Source: Gordonia namibiensis NBRC 108229
GTDB taxonomy: Bacteria; Actinomycetota; Actinomycetes; Mycobacteriales; Mycobacteriaceae
Assembly: GCF_000298235.1 (NCBI RefSeq)
Contig: NZ_BAHE01000054.1
Coordinates: forward strand, 48,610-112,609
Direction of reading: 5' to 3'
DNA length: 64,000 nt
Position numbers and translations under genes: made by a program. This document shows, in pieces, positions 25,782 to 35,050 of the stretch; position 1 is the first letter of the stretch; every line of letters begins with the position of its first letter. A model generated the notes under the pieces. It did no database searches. It was not told the origin of the DNA and saw only the letters and a list, made by a program, of their open reading frames with translations.

Positions 25782-26174
25782 GTGCAACGCCAGATCGTCG
25801 ACTACGCCCTGCAGCGGCGCGCTCGGCTGTCCTCGGTCCACGCGGGCCGGACCGCCGTGGCCGATGTGTGCGATGCGAGTCCGTATCTTCTGCGCGCGGC
25901 GAAGTTCCACGGTCGGCCCAGCGAGACGATGTGCCCGATCTGCCGGAAAGAGCAGGTCACGCTTGTCTCCTGGGTGTTCGGCGAACGTCTGGGCCAGGTG
26001 AGCGGCTCAGCGCGGAGCGCAGAGGAGATCGCCCGGCTGGCGACCACCGCCGAGGAGTTCTCGGTGCATGTCGTCGAAGTGTGTCGGACGTGCAGCTGGA
26101 ACCATTTGGTGCAGTCATACGTTGCCGGGCTGCCGCCGCGGACCACGCGTCGCACCCGACGCGTGGCCAAGTAG
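25782..26174 (+). CDS. DUF5318 family protein (Rv0049-like), putative zinc ribbon
   Basis: This 130-residue protein contains MCPICRKEQ (about 50-58) and VCRTCSWNHL (about 104-113). The two CxxC pairs probably bind one Zn2+. The rest has a helical N-terminus (RQIVDYALQRRARLSSV) and a basic tail (RTTRRTRRVAK). It corresponds in position and sequence type to M. tuberculosis Rv0049, between the PadR and ponA1 genes. Function is unknown. The start is GTG 25782, the first credible start after the divergent PadR gene. Confidence 0.82.
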   Translation: MQRQIVDYALQRRARLSSVHAGRTAVADVCDASPYLLRAAKFHGRPSETMCPICRKEQVTLVSWVFGERLGQVSGSARSAEEIARLATTAEEFSVHVVEVCRTCSWNHLVQSYVAGLPPRTTRRTRRVAK

Positions 26175-26302
26175 CGCGCTGGCCTGCGGCTCTTTGCCGC
26201 GGCCTCATGCGGGCTGTCAAAGTGGAGTGGCACGAGGCTAGAGAATTGAGACCGAGGTCAACGGTGTGAACGCGCCGCACGGCCCGGTAGGAAAGGTGGA
26301 CG

Positions 26303-28663
26303 ATGAGCGAGGCGTACGGTTCTTCGCCCACACCGCGCGGTACCGGATCCCGTCCCGGTCGCAACGGTGGCGGTAACAACGGACGAGCCAACAGGCAGGC
26401 CGCGGAGGAGCGGCAGAAACGGTTCGCCTGGGCGCTCGGCGCGGTGGGTGCGATCGTCCCGGCCATCGTGCTGGTGCTGATCATCGCGTTCGCCTTCACC
26501 TACTTCACCGCGGAGATCCCCGAACCCGAGGTCAGCCAGAAGGCGACGATCGTCGACACCTCCGGCCGCACCCTTGCCGACATCACCCAGCCCGACGGCA
26601 ACCGCCAGGTGGTGCCGTTCGACGAGATCCCCGACACGATGATCCAGGCGATCGTCGCCGCCGAGGACCGCGAGTTCTGGACCAACAACGGCTTCTCGCC
26701 GCGTGGCCTGTCCCGCGCGGTAATCGGTCAGATCACCGGCAACACCTCCGCCGGTGGTGGTTCGACGATCACCCAGCAGTACGTCAAGAACGCGATCGTC
26801 GGCGACGAACGCAGCTTCGATCGCAAGTTCAAGGAACTCGCGATCGCCGCCAAGATGAACGAGCGGCACGGCTGGTCCAAGGAAAAGATCCTCGAGGCCT
26901 ACCTCAACACCATCTACTTCGGGCGCGGCGCCTACGGCGTGGCCGTCGCCACGCAGAAGTACTTCAACAAGTCGATCACCGATCCGGCGCGTGCCAAGAA
27001 AAACCCGCTGACCTTCGAGGAAGCGGCTTTGCTCGCCGGCGTCATCCGTGCGCCGTCGTATTACGACCCCGAGAACAACCTCGAGGCGACCGAGGCCCGG
27101 TGGCGCTACGTGCTGAGCGGCATGGTCGCGACCGGAGCCATCACCAAGCAGCAGGCCGACAACGCGGTCTTCCCCAAGACCGTCAAGGCGCGGGTCAGCG
27201 GCAGTGACGAGACTCCCGGTCCCAACGGTCTGATCAAGCGTCGGGTCCTCGAAGAACTCAACAGCGTCGGCATCACCGAGAAGCAGCTGCAGACCGGCGG
27301 CCTGAAGATCAGCACCACCATCGACCCCCAGGTGCAGAACGGCGTCGTCCAGGCGGCCTGCCGCAAGAACAAGATCTACAAGTGCCCGAACGGCCAGCTG
27401 AACGGGGAGCCCAACGACCTCCTCGCGTCGGTGGTCTCTATCGACCCGCAGTCCGGCGCTGTGCGCGGCTACTACGGCGGTGACAACGCCGGTGGCTGGG
27501 ATCTCGCACAGGCCGGCCTCCAGACCGGCTCGTCGTTCAAGGTCTTCGCGCTCATCGCGGCCCTCGAACAGGACATCCCGCTGTCGAAGACCTACAGCTC
27601 GGCGCCCTTCGAGGCCAGCGGCGGACTGACGGTCGAGAACTCCGACGGCGAGAGCTGCGGCTCGTGCAACCTCGCGACCGCGATGAAGATGTCGCTGAAC
27701 ACCGTCTACTACCGCCTCATGATGGACCTCAAGCGAGGCGCCCAGGATGTCGCCGACGCGGCGCACCGAGCCGGCGTCGCCGAGTCCTTCGGCAACATCG
27801 AGAAGACCCTGCAGGAGGCGAACGGCTCGCCCGAGGGCGGCGTCGTGCTGGGCCAGTACCAGTCGCGCGTCATCGACATGGCCTCGGCGTATGCGACGCT
27901 CGCGGCCTCCGGCGTCTACCACGAGCCGTACTTCGTGCAGAAGGTCACCGACTCCGGGGGCCAGGTGCTCTTCGAGCGCAAGAACGAGGGCAAGCGGGTC
28001 TTCCCGGCCAAGGTCGCCGACACCGTGACCGCGGCACTCGAACCGATCCCGGCGTACTCCAACGGCAACTCGCTCTACGACCCGTCGCTCGGCGCGCGTC
28101 CCGCCGCTGCCAAGACCGGCACCGTGCAGCTCGGTGACACCGGTAAGAACAAGGACGCATGGATGGTCGGGTACACCCCGCAGCTGTCCACCGCGGTCTG
28201 GGTCGGCACCAACGACGGCACCGCGCTCACCAACTACAGCGGCGCGTCGATCTACGGCAGCGGCCTGCCCTCGCAGATCTGGAAGGCGGCCATGAACTCC
28301 GCCCTCGAGGGCAAGGAGATCAAGGAGTTCCCCGAACCCGAAGAGGCGATCGGCGGAGAGGTCGGCATCCCGTATGAGGCGCCGGCGACGACCTACGCGC
28401 CGTCGACGCGCTCGCGCGGACCTTCCGCACCGACCTTCGAGATCCCTGATCAGGGCGGTGACGGCAACCTGACACTCGCACCGGGCGTCACCATCCCGCT
28501 CCCGGGGGGCCCGCGCGGTGGAGGCGGCAACGGTGGTGGCAACTCGCCGGACGGCAACTCGCCCGACAGTGGTGGTGCCGGCGGCGGGAACACGCCGGGT
28601 CGCGGAGGCAACCAGCCCGGCGGTGAGGACGGCGGAGGAATCCCTGAACCGCCCGTCGGCTGA
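26303..28663 (+). CDS. ponA: Bifunctional class A penicillin-binding protein (PonA1-like)
   Basis: This 786-residue protein has a basic cytoplasmic tail (1-42) and one membrane helix (about 43-69). The GT51 transglycosylase domain contains EDREFW (121-126), GGGSTITQQYVKN and LEAYLNTIYFGRG. The transpeptidase domain has SSFK (410-413, serine nucleophile), SLN (464-466) and KTGT (604-607). The C-terminus is a Pro/Gly-rich extracellular tail. It polymerises and cross-links peptidoglycan. The position matches M. tuberculosis Rv0050 (ponA1). A good RBS (GGAAAGG) precedes ATG 26303. The GT87 gene downstream starts inside or just after its 3' end. Confidence 0.94.
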   Translation: MSEAYGSSPTPRGTGSRPGRNGGGNNGRANRQAAEERQKRFAWALGAVGAIVPAIVLVLIIAFAFTYFTAEIPEPEVSQKATIVDTSGRTLADITQPDGNRQVVPFDEIPDTMIQAIVAAEDREFWTNNGFSPRGLSRAVIGQITGNTSAGGGSTITQQYVKNAIVGDERSFDRKFKELAIAAKMNERHGWSKEKILEAYLNTIYFGRGAYGVAVATQKYFNKSITDPARAKKNPLTFEEAALLAGVIRAPSYYDPENNLEATEARWRYVLSGMVATGAITKQQADNAVFPKTVKARVSGSDETPGPNGLIKRRVLEELNSVGITEKQLQTGGLKISTTIDPQVQNGVVQAACRKNKIYKCPNGQLNGEPNDLLASVVSIDPQSGAVRGYYGGDNAGGWDLAQAGLQTGSSFKVFALIAALEQDIPLSKTYSSAPFEASGGLTVENSDGESCGSCNLATAMKMSLNTVYYRLMMDLKRGAQDVADAAHRAGVAESFGNIEKTLQEANGSPEGGVVLGQYQSRVIDMASAYATLAASGVYHEPYFVQKVTDSGGQVLFERKNEGKRVFPAKVADTVTAALEPIPAYSNGNSLYDPSLGARPAAAKTGTVQLGDTGKNKDAWMVGYTPQLSTAVWVGTNDGTALTNYSGASIYGSGLPSQIWKAAMNSALEGKEIKEFPEPEEAIGGEVGIPYEAPATTYAPSTRSRGPSAPTFEIPDQGGDGNLTLAPGVTIPLPGGPRGGGGNGGGNSPDGNSPDSGGAGGGNTPGRGGNQPGGEDGGGIPEPPVG

Positions 28664-30281
28664 CCAGGATCCCCCGGCTGACTCTGTCGACGCAGCCGAC
28701 CCTTCCTTGGACAGCCCTGCGCCGTTGGCGCGCGACGAACGCGTCGACGCCGAACGAGTACTCCCCACGCGCTCGGACAACCTGGTGCGCGAGGCGAGTT
28801 CACTCGTCGGCGGCCCGGCGGGCGCGCATGCCGTCATCGGCCGCACCCGCCACCTGACACCGCTGCGTGTGTTGTTCGCGCTCGCATTGTGCGGACTGGC
28901 CCTCGGCTGGTTCGGTAAGGCGAGCTGTCTGCAGCAGGCTCCGCCAGACGATGGTTCGGCGGGTCGGCCGGGCGCCGAGATGCGACTCGACTGGGATGAC
29001 CAGCGGCAGTTCACCAACCTCTGCTACAGCGACGTCATCAGCCTGTACGGCGCCGAACGACTCAACATCGGGGCACTGCCCTACCGCGATTTCTGGTTCC
29101 AGGAGGACGCCGGGGGCCAGACCATCAAGCGCTACATGGAGTACCCGGTCCTCACCGGGATGTTCATGTACGGCGCCGCGCAGCTCACACGCGGCTGGGT
29201 GTGGGCCGAGGAGAACTGGGGTGTCCCCGGTGCGCTCGACGTCGTGCTGTTCTTCACCATCGTCGCGCTCGGTCTGGCGCTGTTCTGGCTGGTCACGATC
29301 TGGGCGACGGCCCTGACCGCACGCACCCGGATATGGACGGTCTGGCTGGCGGCGCTCTCGCCGCTGGTCTTCGTGCACGCCTTCACCAACTTCGACACCA
29401 TTGCGACGGCCGCCGTCGCGGTCGCGCTGCTCGCCTGGTCACGGGACCGGCCGTGGATCGCCGGCGTCGCCATCGGGGTCGGTGCCGCCGCAAAGCTCTA
29501 TCCCGCGCTGCTCCTGGTGGTGCTGGGAGCATTGTGTCTTCGGTCCGGCCGGGTCCGCGAGTTCGGGGCAACGGCCGGGGCCGCGATCGCCGCCTGGTTG
29601 CTGGTCAACCTGCCGATCCTCATCCCGTACCCGACCGGGTGGTGGGAGTTCTTCCGGTTCAACGGCGACCGCTCGGCCGATGCCGACACCATCTACCGCA
29701 TCCTCGCCGACACGCTTGGTTTCACATGGAACATCAACCATCTGAACGCGCTGTCGGTCGGTTTGACCGTCCTCGTTCTGGTGGCGGTCACCGGCATCGG
29801 GCTGTGCGCGCCGTTCCGTCCCCGGGTCGCGCAACTCGCGTTTCTCGCGGTGGCCGGCTTCCTCCTCGTCAACAAGGTGTGGAGTCCGCAGTACTCGTTG
29901 TGGCTGGTGCCGTTGGCGGTCCTCGCGATCCCGCACACCCGGTTGCTCTTGACGTGGATGACGATCGACGCGCTGGTCTGGATCCCACGGATGGGCCTGT
30001 TCCTCGACCAGGAGCGACGCTGGCTCCCCGACCAGTGGTTCACCACCGCGGTGGTGCTCCGCGGACTGATCGTCCTCGTGCTGTGTGCGGTCGTGGTCTG
30101 GCAGATCTGGCATCCCAAGGACGACCTCGTCCGACACGGAAACGACGGACGCTGGTACGACGACCCGGCCGGCGGGGTGCTCGACGGCGCACCAGACCGC
30201 ATCCGGCTCCGTCTGCCGTCGAGACGAGTGCGACGAGTCGAAGACGAAGTGGCCGAGCCGGTTTCGGCCGGGGCTTCGTGA
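28626..30281 (+). CDS. GT87/DUF2029-type polytopic membrane glycosyltransferase (Rv0051-like)
   Basis: About 551 residues from GTG 28626, which overlaps the ponA 3' end by 38 nt. There is no ATG or GTG between the ponA stop and 28785, although TTG 28707 is possible. The N-terminus is disordered and acidic. From about residue 80 there are roughly ten membrane helices. FWFQEDAGGQTIKRYMEYPVLTGMFMYG carries the acidic catalytic-type residues and the EYPVLTG motif shared with the paralogue at 32339-33796. These GT-C enzymes typically use polyprenyl-phosphate sugars in envelope glycan synthesis. The acceptor is unknown. The position matches Rv0051 next to ponA1. Confidence 0.75.
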   Translation, partial: RTAEESLNRPSADQDPPADSVDAADPSLDSPAPLARDERVDAERVLPTRSDNLVREASSLVGGPAGAHAVIGRTRHLTPLRVLFALALCGLALGWFGKASCLQQAPPDDGSAGRPGAEMRLDWDDQRQFTNLCYSDVISLYGAERLNIGALPYRDFWFQEDAGGQTIKRYMEYPVLTGMFMYGAAQLTRGWVWAEENWGVPGALDVVLFFTIVALGLALFWLVTIWATALTARTRIWTVWLAALSPLVFVHAFTNFDTIATAAVAVALLAWSRDRPWIAGVAIGVGAAAKLYPALLLVVLGALCLRSGRVREFGATAGAAIAAWLLVNLPILIPYPTGWWEFFRFNGDRSADADTIYRILADTLGFTWNINHLNALSVGLTVLVLVAVTGIGLCAPFRPRVAQLAFLAVAGFLLVNKVWSPQYSLWLVPLAVLAIPHTRLLLTWMTIDALVWIPRMGLFLDQERRWLPDQWFTTAVVLRGLIVLVLCAVVVWQIWHPKDDLVRHGNDGRWYDDPAGGVLDGAPDRIRLRLPSRRVRRVEDEVAEPVSAGAS

Positions 30282-30354
30282 TCCGGTAGCCGCGCACCGC
30301 GGTTCGATGCGGACCCGAGGGAACCGAACGCCGTGCCGGTGCGTCCAATCCACC

Positions 30355-31296
30355 ATGAACACCTTGCAACTCGCAGTCCCCGACGACCTCACCGACTGGC
30401 TCGCCGCCGGCGACCGCACGGCCGAACTCCTCGCCGATTCTGTACTGGTCGACCATCAGTGGTGGACCGATACGCTGGCGGAGTTCGAGATGCCGAACAC
30501 CTTGCACGGCAGTCGAATCGGTCGGCAGGAGCTGTTCGCGCTCGGTGCGGTGGCCGGCGAATCCCCGGAGGACGCGATCGCGCTGCTGTGGAATGTCGTC
30601 GCGTTCTGCCTGGGTCGGCAGAACGCCGACGGCAAGAAGCGGATCGCTGCCGTGGCCGCGGACCGCAAGCGCCTCGGAAGGCTTCTCCAGGAGGCCGCCC
30701 TCGCGAGTCGTGACGACCCGGGCGCGGCATACGCGATGCTGCGACCGGACAAGGGCGGCAACACCATCGACCGCCTCGGCCCGGGTGGTTTCACCTGGTT
30801 CCTGTACTTCGCGGGCGGCGGCGACCCGAAACATCCGAGTCCGGTGCTCGAGGCCAAGGTGGGCCGGTCGTTGCGACGCGCCGGGTGGAAGGGCCTGCGC
30901 GACGGCGTCTGGACTGCCGCCGACTACGTTGCCTACTCGCGGCTCGTGGACCGCTGGCGCACGGACGCCGGGGTGGATCGCAACGACGTCATCGTGCGCG
31001 GCCTCTTCGCGATCTCGCCTCCGACCGGATGGGACCACCCGTGGCAGGCGTGGGAGCGGCAGACCTGGGAGAAGGCGAACTGGGTGCGCGGCCCCTTGTC
31101 CACCGACGATCTGCGTGTTGTCCACCGCTGGTTGTGCACCCTCTCCGCGTTGGCGCCGAGATCCGCTGAGGCGCAACCCGAATTCCGTGAACTGAGTCGC
31201 AAGATCAGCCATGCACTCAACGGCGAGGTCAGTGAGATCAACGGTGGGTTCGACGAGGACTACGTCTACGGCAGCTACCTCGGCCGTCGCCTCTGA
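30355..31296 (+). CDS. OGG-fold (8-oxoguanine glycosylase-like) protein, function unproven
   Basis: This 313-residue protein starts at ATG 30355. The stretch LGPGGFTWFLYFAGGGDPKH with VLEAKVGRSLRRAGW resembles the core of the OGG-fold protein family annotated in many actinobacteria. The remainder has many Trp and Arg residues (WDHPWQAWERQTWEKANWVR). The match is by recall of a family pattern, not a search, and a classical helix-hairpin-helix glycosylase motif is not clear. It could be a DNA-repair or nucleic-acid-binding protein. It lies between the GT87 gene and a small conserved gene, all on the plus strand. Confidence 0.5.
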   Translation: MNTLQLAVPDDLTDWLAAGDRTAELLADSVLVDHQWWTDTLAEFEMPNTLHGSRIGRQELFALGAVAGESPEDAIALLWNVVAFCLGRQNADGKKRIAAVAADRKRLGRLLQEAALASRDDPGAAYAMLRPDKGGNTIDRLGPGGFTWFLYFAGGGDPKHPSPVLEAKVGRSLRRAGWKGLRDGVWTAADYVAYSRLVDRWRTDAGVDRNDVIVRGLFAISPPTGWDHPWQAWERQTWEKANWVRGPLSTDDLRVVHRWLCTLSALAPRSAEAQPEFRELSRKISHALNGEVSEINGGFDEDYVYGSYLGRRL

Positions 31297-31332
31297 GGGT
31301 TGAGGCGGGCCCGTCGTGGGTATGGTCCGGAT

Positions 31333-31776
31333 ATGGCTGAGCGTGGCGAGAACATCCCGGACAGCACCGCAGAGGCGGTCGGCAAGGTGGGGGAGGCGTT
31401 GGAGTACGTCGAGCGCGCCCGTGGCCACCTCTACACTTTCCATCAGCTCATCGGGCGCGCGGACCTGTTGCTCGGCGAGGCCGTGGATGCACTGCGCGAG
31501 GATGGGCACACCGACATCGCGGATGCGCTCGCCACCGAGATGGTCGGACGCAATGTCATCAACGGCCGCTGGACGTTCCAGGTTGTCGAGGAGTTCGACG
31601 CCACCTATTGGCAACCGCTGCGCGAGCACGCCGATCGGGCACGGAACGAGCTGACCGACGGGATCACGCACCTCCACGAGGCGCGGATGAAAGAGGATCG
31701 ACGGACGCACGGTCACCCCGACCACACCAAGGGGCCCGAGGGCAGAGAGCCCGGATCAGGCGGACATCCTCTGTAG
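31333..31776 (+). CDS. Small conserved helical protein of unknown function
   Basis: This 147-residue protein starts at ATG 31333. It is helical and acidic (STAEAVGKVGEALEYVERARGHLYTFHQLIGRADLLLGEAVDAL). The most distinctive segment is VGRNVINGRWTFQVVEEFDATYW. The tail is rich in His, Lys and Gly. No family name is recognised with certainty. Similar proteins occur in related actinobacteria. The last 21 nt overlap the convergent GNAT gene. Confidence 0.65.
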   Translation: MAERGENIPDSTAEAVGKVGEALEYVERARGHLYTFHQLIGRADLLLGEAVDALREDGHTDIADALATEMVGRNVINGRWTFQVVEEFDATYWQPLREHADRARNELTDGITHLHEARMKEDRRTHGHPDHTKGPEGREPGSGGHPL

Positions 31777-32337
31777 CAGTTCGGCTTTGGCGGCCGGCCA
31801 GTCGTCGTCGGTCATCGCGTACAGCGCGGTGGTCCGCCAGCCGTCACCGAACTGCCGGTGTTTGCGGAGCAGTCCCTCGAATCGGGCGCCGAGTTTCTCG
31901 ATCGCGGCGCGCGACCGGGCGTTGTGCTCGTGGGTGTGCCAGGTGATCCGTACGGCGCCGCAGTCCTCGAACGCGTGCCGCAGAAGGAGGAACTTCGCCG
32001 TCGGGTTGACTGTCGTCCCCTGAACACGTTCGGCATAGAACGTGTACCCGATGCAGGCACTTCGGTGGGCGTGGTCGATCTCGTAGAAGCTCGTCGACCC
32101 GACGACCTGGCCGTCGACGTTGTCGACGACCGCGAACGCCACACGCGCATCGGGGTCGGCGTTGGCGGCGTCGATGTAGCGGTGGGCGCTGGCGAGGTCG
32201 ACGGGGACGCCGGGAGACCAGCGGAACCGGTCCGGATCCCCGACCACGCGGGCGAGCGCCGGAGCGTCGTCGACGGTCAACGGCCGCAGGGTGACCCGCT
32301 CCCCGACGAGTGGGCCCGAGCCCAACCAGGAACTCAT
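31756..32337 (-). CDS. RimJ/RimL-type GNAT acetyltransferase
   Basis: About 193 residues from ATG 32337 (MSSWLGSGPLVGERVTLRPL). ACIGYTFYAERVQGTTVNPT and FEDCGAVRITWHTHEHNARSRAAIEKLGARFEGLLRKHRQF form the GNAT fold of the RimJ/RimL subgroup, which acetylates protein N-termini or small amines. The upstream GT87 gene ends 2 nt before this start, suggesting an operon. An ATG at 32394 would extend the protein by 19 residues into that gene and is less likely. It is convergent with and overlaps the 3' end of the small gene before it. Confidence 0.8.
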   Translation of the reverse strand: MSSWLGSGPLVGERVTLRPLTVDDAPALARVVGDPDRFRWSPGVPVDLASAHRYIDAANADPDARVAFAVVDNVDGQVVGSTSFYEIDHAHRSACIGYTFYAERVQGTTVNPTAKFLLLRHAFEDCGAVRITWHTHEHNARSRAAIEKLGARFEGLLRKHRQFGDGWRTTALYAMTDDDWPAAKAELLQRMSA

Positions 32338-32338
32338 G

Positions 32339-33796
32339 TCAGGCACGGTCCGTGGCAGGTACCGGCTGAGTCGCCGGATCTCCGTGGCGATCATCCGGTC
32401 CCGCGGCGGTGCGGATCGTCCTCGACGCGAGGGGTTCCCGCAGCGGTGTGCGGGCGAGCGTGCCGATCAGGTAGACCAGCAGCGCCGCATGCACCCAGAC
32501 CGAGCCGGCGACTCCGGTGAGCACCCACCAGGGCAGGGGATCGCCGGCGTCGCGGATGGGGAACAGGCGGAAGATCGTCAGGTCGAGGGCGATGTCGGTG
32601 ATCAGGTAGACGGCGATCACCTGCCAGCGGACCCGCATGAGCACGAAGAACGGGAGAATCCAGAGCGTGTACTGCGGTGAGTGCACCTTGTGGAACAGCA
32701 TGAAGCCGGCGAGCATGGCCCCGCTCACACCGATCCAGGGGAAGATGCCGATCCGCTCGTAGCGGCGCCACCCCAGGTACATGGCCACGGCGAAGCCGAC
32801 GAGGATCAGCAACGGTGACGCCACCCCGACGACGGAGTGGTAGGTGTCCGTCGTCCCGGTGAGATAGCGCAGACCCCAGTACCAGATGGAGTTGGTGTCG
32901 ACGTCGGCCCGGCGCCGCCCCTGGAACGTCAGTGCCGCTTTCCAGCCGTCGAATCCGAGGACCATGAACGGCAACTGGATCGCGACGACGGTGACCACCG
33001 CGGTGCCGGCCACCCATGCGGCACCCACCCAGTCGAGGCCGCGACGCCCGGCGCGGCGCAGTCCACCGGCGCCCCCGGTCAGGACGTAGGCGGCCAACGG
33101 CAGCACGAAGATCCCGGGATAGAGCTTGAGACAGAACCCGATTGCGAGCAGCACGGCCGCCACCACGGCACAGGTGCGCAGCGGGAGTCGTCGTCGGCCG
33201 GTGCCGGGATCGATCGAGCCGCCCCACGTCATCACGGCAATCGCGGCGACCGCGGTCGCGACCACCGGCAACTCCCAATTGTGGAAGGAGTACAGGACCA
33301 GCGGGGGAGTGGCCGCCCACAGCAGCGCCCACCAGCGGACCATCAGCGCCAGCATCACCGTGATCGCGAATCCGAACGGCGCCAGCAGCAGTGCGGACTG
33401 GGTGAAGAAGGCGGTGTCGGTGTCGGCGCCGATCGCCCCGACGTACATGAACAGACCGGACAACACCGGGTACTCGACGACGCCGCCGAACAACGTGCCG
33501 TCCCCGGTGATCCCGCCGTGGATGTAGGGGAACACGTGGTTGTTGATGTCGCGGCCGAGCCACAGGTACATCAGGTCCGAGTAGCAGGGGATGAGACCGC
33601 CGGGATCGCCGGAGGGCCAGTTGGCGCTGCGGCCGTCGGCGTCGAACGGCGCCCCGCCGCAGCGGGCCTTGGCTTGGAAACTCCAGAACATCGTCGCCGC
33701 GGTGGCCAGCAGTGACACCAGCACGATGACCGCGGTCTCACCGCGGCCGGACAGCCACGGGATCCGCCGAGGCGTACTGGTCCGCGGCTCCGACAT
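32339..33796 (-). CDS. GT87-type polytopic membrane glycosyltransferase, paralogue
   Basis: This 485-residue protein starts at ATG 33796 (MSEPRTSTPRRIPWLSGRGE). About ten membrane helices are predicted. YSDLMYLWLGRDINNHVFPY and EYPVLSGLFMYVG match the corresponding patches of the GT87 protein at 28626-30281, showing paralogy. MVLGFDGWKAALTFQGRRRAD and KVHSPQYTLWILPFFVLMR are also shared. The two copies lie on opposite strands with three genes between. It probably transfers a sugar from a polyprenyl-phosphate donor to a cell-envelope acceptor. The 2-nt gap to the downstream GNAT gene suggests co-transcription. Confidence 0.75.
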   Translation of the reverse strand: MSEPRTSTPRRIPWLSGRGETAVIVLVSLLATAATMFWSFQAKARCGGAPFDADGRSANWPSGDPGGLIPCYSDLMYLWLGRDINNHVFPYIHGGITGDGTLFGGVVEYPVLSGLFMYVGAIGADTDTAFFTQSALLLAPFGFAITVMLALMVRWWALLWAATPPLVLYSFHNWELPVVATAVAAIAVMTWGGSIDPGTGRRRLPLRTCAVVAAVLLAIGFCLKLYPGIFVLPLAAYVLTGGAGGLRRAGRRGLDWVGAAWVAGTAVVTVVAIQLPFMVLGFDGWKAALTFQGRRRADVDTNSIWYWGLRYLTGTTDTYHSVVGVASPLLILVGFAVAMYLGWRRYERIGIFPWIGVSGAMLAGFMLFHKVHSPQYTLWILPFFVLMRVRWQVIAVYLITDIALDLTIFRLFPIRDAGDPLPWWVLTGVAGSVWVHAALLVYLIGTLARTPLREPLASRTIRTAAGPDDRHGDPATQPVPATDRA

Positions 33797-33825
33797 GGCC
33801 AACAGAGTAGGTCGTCGTGTCCGAT

Positions 33826-33876
33826 CCCTGCTCCGCGAGGTGCGACGTGCGAGGAGCGCGAGCGACGAGCCACGAA
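33826..33876 (+). repeat. Dispersed intergenic repeat (repeat family 2), diverged copy
   Basis: CTCCGCGAGGTGCGACGTGC and GAGGAGCGCGAGCGACGAGC resemble the family 2 unit at 18848-18888, with a short internal duplication of the GTGCGA stretch. It sits between the divergent GT87 and rpsF genes. Confidence 0.6.
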
Positions 33877-33983
33877 GAACGAGGTCGTCACCAGCCGCTG
33901 AACCGGTGCTCACGACCTCGGATTTCCGGGAAAACGTCCTGGTCATGTATCTTGGACCGGTTGCCGACGCAGGCGACCCTCCT

Positions 33984-34025
33984 GCCACGGACAGTCCGTG
34001 GCCGACCTAGCCCATAGGAGGTGAT
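33984..34025 (+). promoter_or_regulatory. rpsF leader hairpin and strong Shine-Dalgarno
   Basis: GCCACGGAC (33984-33992) and GTCCGTGGC (33994-34002) form a perfect stem in the leader of rpsF. AGGAGGTGAT (34017-34026), a near-complete anti-SD complement, precedes ATG 34034. In many bacteria an mRNA structure in the rpsF leader binds the bS6-bS18 complex for feedback. This hairpin is a candidate, but the full consensus was not verified. Confidence 0.5.
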
Positions 34026-34033
34026 GTGGTCTT

Positions 34034-34315
34034 ATGCGTCACTACGAATTGATGGTCATCCTCGATCCGAATCTGGACGAGCGCACCGTCGCACCCTCAC
34101 TCGATACTTTCCTCAATGTTGTCCGCAAGGATGGCGGTTCGGTGGATGGTGTCGACATCTGGGGCAAGCGCCGTCTTGCTTACGAGATCCTCAAGCACAA
34201 TGAGGGCATCTACGCCGTCATCGATCTCAATGCCGAGCCCGCCACGGTTACCGAGCTCGACCGTCAGCTGAAGCTGAACGAGTCGGTTCTGCGCACCAAG
34301 GTCCTGCGGAAGTAA
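34034..34315 (+). CDS. rpsF: 30S ribosomal protein bS6
   Basis: This 93-residue protein reads [41 protein letters not shown] and [20 protein letters not shown], the standard bS6 sequence and length. It binds 16S rRNA with bS18 in the small-subunit platform. It is first in the rpsF-ssb-rpsR-rplI operon, with a strong SD. The order is the same as in mycobacteria. Confidence 0.97.
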   Translation: MRHYELMVILDPNLDERTVAPSLDTFLNVVRKDGGSVDGVDIWGKRRLAYEILKHNEGIYAVIDLNAEPATVTELDRQLKLNESVLRTKVLRK

Positions 34316-34431
34316 TCCACAGGGTTTCTTGAACGTCTGAAGACGTCGGTACCGGGTTCTAGGGTTGACCCAGAAAATCCCGGTGCATGTCGATCAGCGA
34401 GTGCCCACCTACGACCCAAGGGGAAACACAC

Positions 34432-34953
34432 ATGGCAGGCGACACGGTCATCACCGTCATCGGCAATCTCACCGCCGACCCGGAACTGCGGTTCACGCCG
34501 TCCGGCGCAGCGGTTGCCAACTTCACGGTGGCTTCCACCCCGCGCACGTTCGACCGCCAGACCAATGAGTGGAAGGACGGCGAAGCGCTGTTCCTCCGCT
34601 GCAACATCTGGCGCGACGCCGCGGAGAACGTGACCGAAAGCCTGACCAAGGGTTCCCGGGTGATCGTGCAGGGACGGCTCAAGCAGCGGTCCTACGAAAC
34701 CAAAGAAGGCGAACGACGCACGGTCGTGGAACTCGAGGTCGACGAGATCGGCCCCTCGCTGCGGTACGCCACCGCCAAGGTCAACCGCGCCTCGCGCGGC
34801 GGCGGTGGTGGCGGCGGCGGATTCGGATCCGGTGGCGGCGGCGGTAGCCGCGGCGGCGGATCGAACCAGCAGGTCGCCGACGATCCCTGGGGCAGCGCGC
34901 CTGCCAGCAGCGGCGGATCGTTCGGTGGCGGGGACGACGAACCACCTTTCTGA
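34432..34953 (+). CDS. ssb: Single-stranded DNA-binding protein
   Basis: This 173-residue protein starts at ATG 34432. The OB fold ([58 protein letters not shown]) spans residues 1-115. A long Gly-rich linker and the acidic tip DDEPPF follow, the partner-docking tail of bacterial SSB. It protects single-stranded DNA at forks and recruits replication and repair proteins. It lies between rpsF and rpsR, 116 nt after the rpsF stop. Confidence 0.97.
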   Translation: MAGDTVITVIGNLTADPELRFTPSGAAVANFTVASTPRTFDRQTNEWKDGEALFLRCNIWRDAAENVTESLTKGSRVIVQGRLKQRSYETKEGERRTVVELEVDEIGPSLRYATAKVNRASRGGGGGGGGFGSGGGGGSRGGGSNQQVADDPWGSAPASSGGSFGGGDDEPPF

Positions 34954-35050
34954 TATCTCCCGGAGCCGGCACCTCGGGTGACCGGTTTCGGACAGCCTCG
35001 GGCACGGCAGCGACCGATCCCGAAGAAGCATTGACTGGAGCAATACACAC

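Noticed and set aside
26258..29017. A 919-codon minus-strand frame opposite ponA
   Set aside because: It is an antisense shadow typical of high-GC codon bias. All penicillin-binding motifs are in the plus-strand frame.
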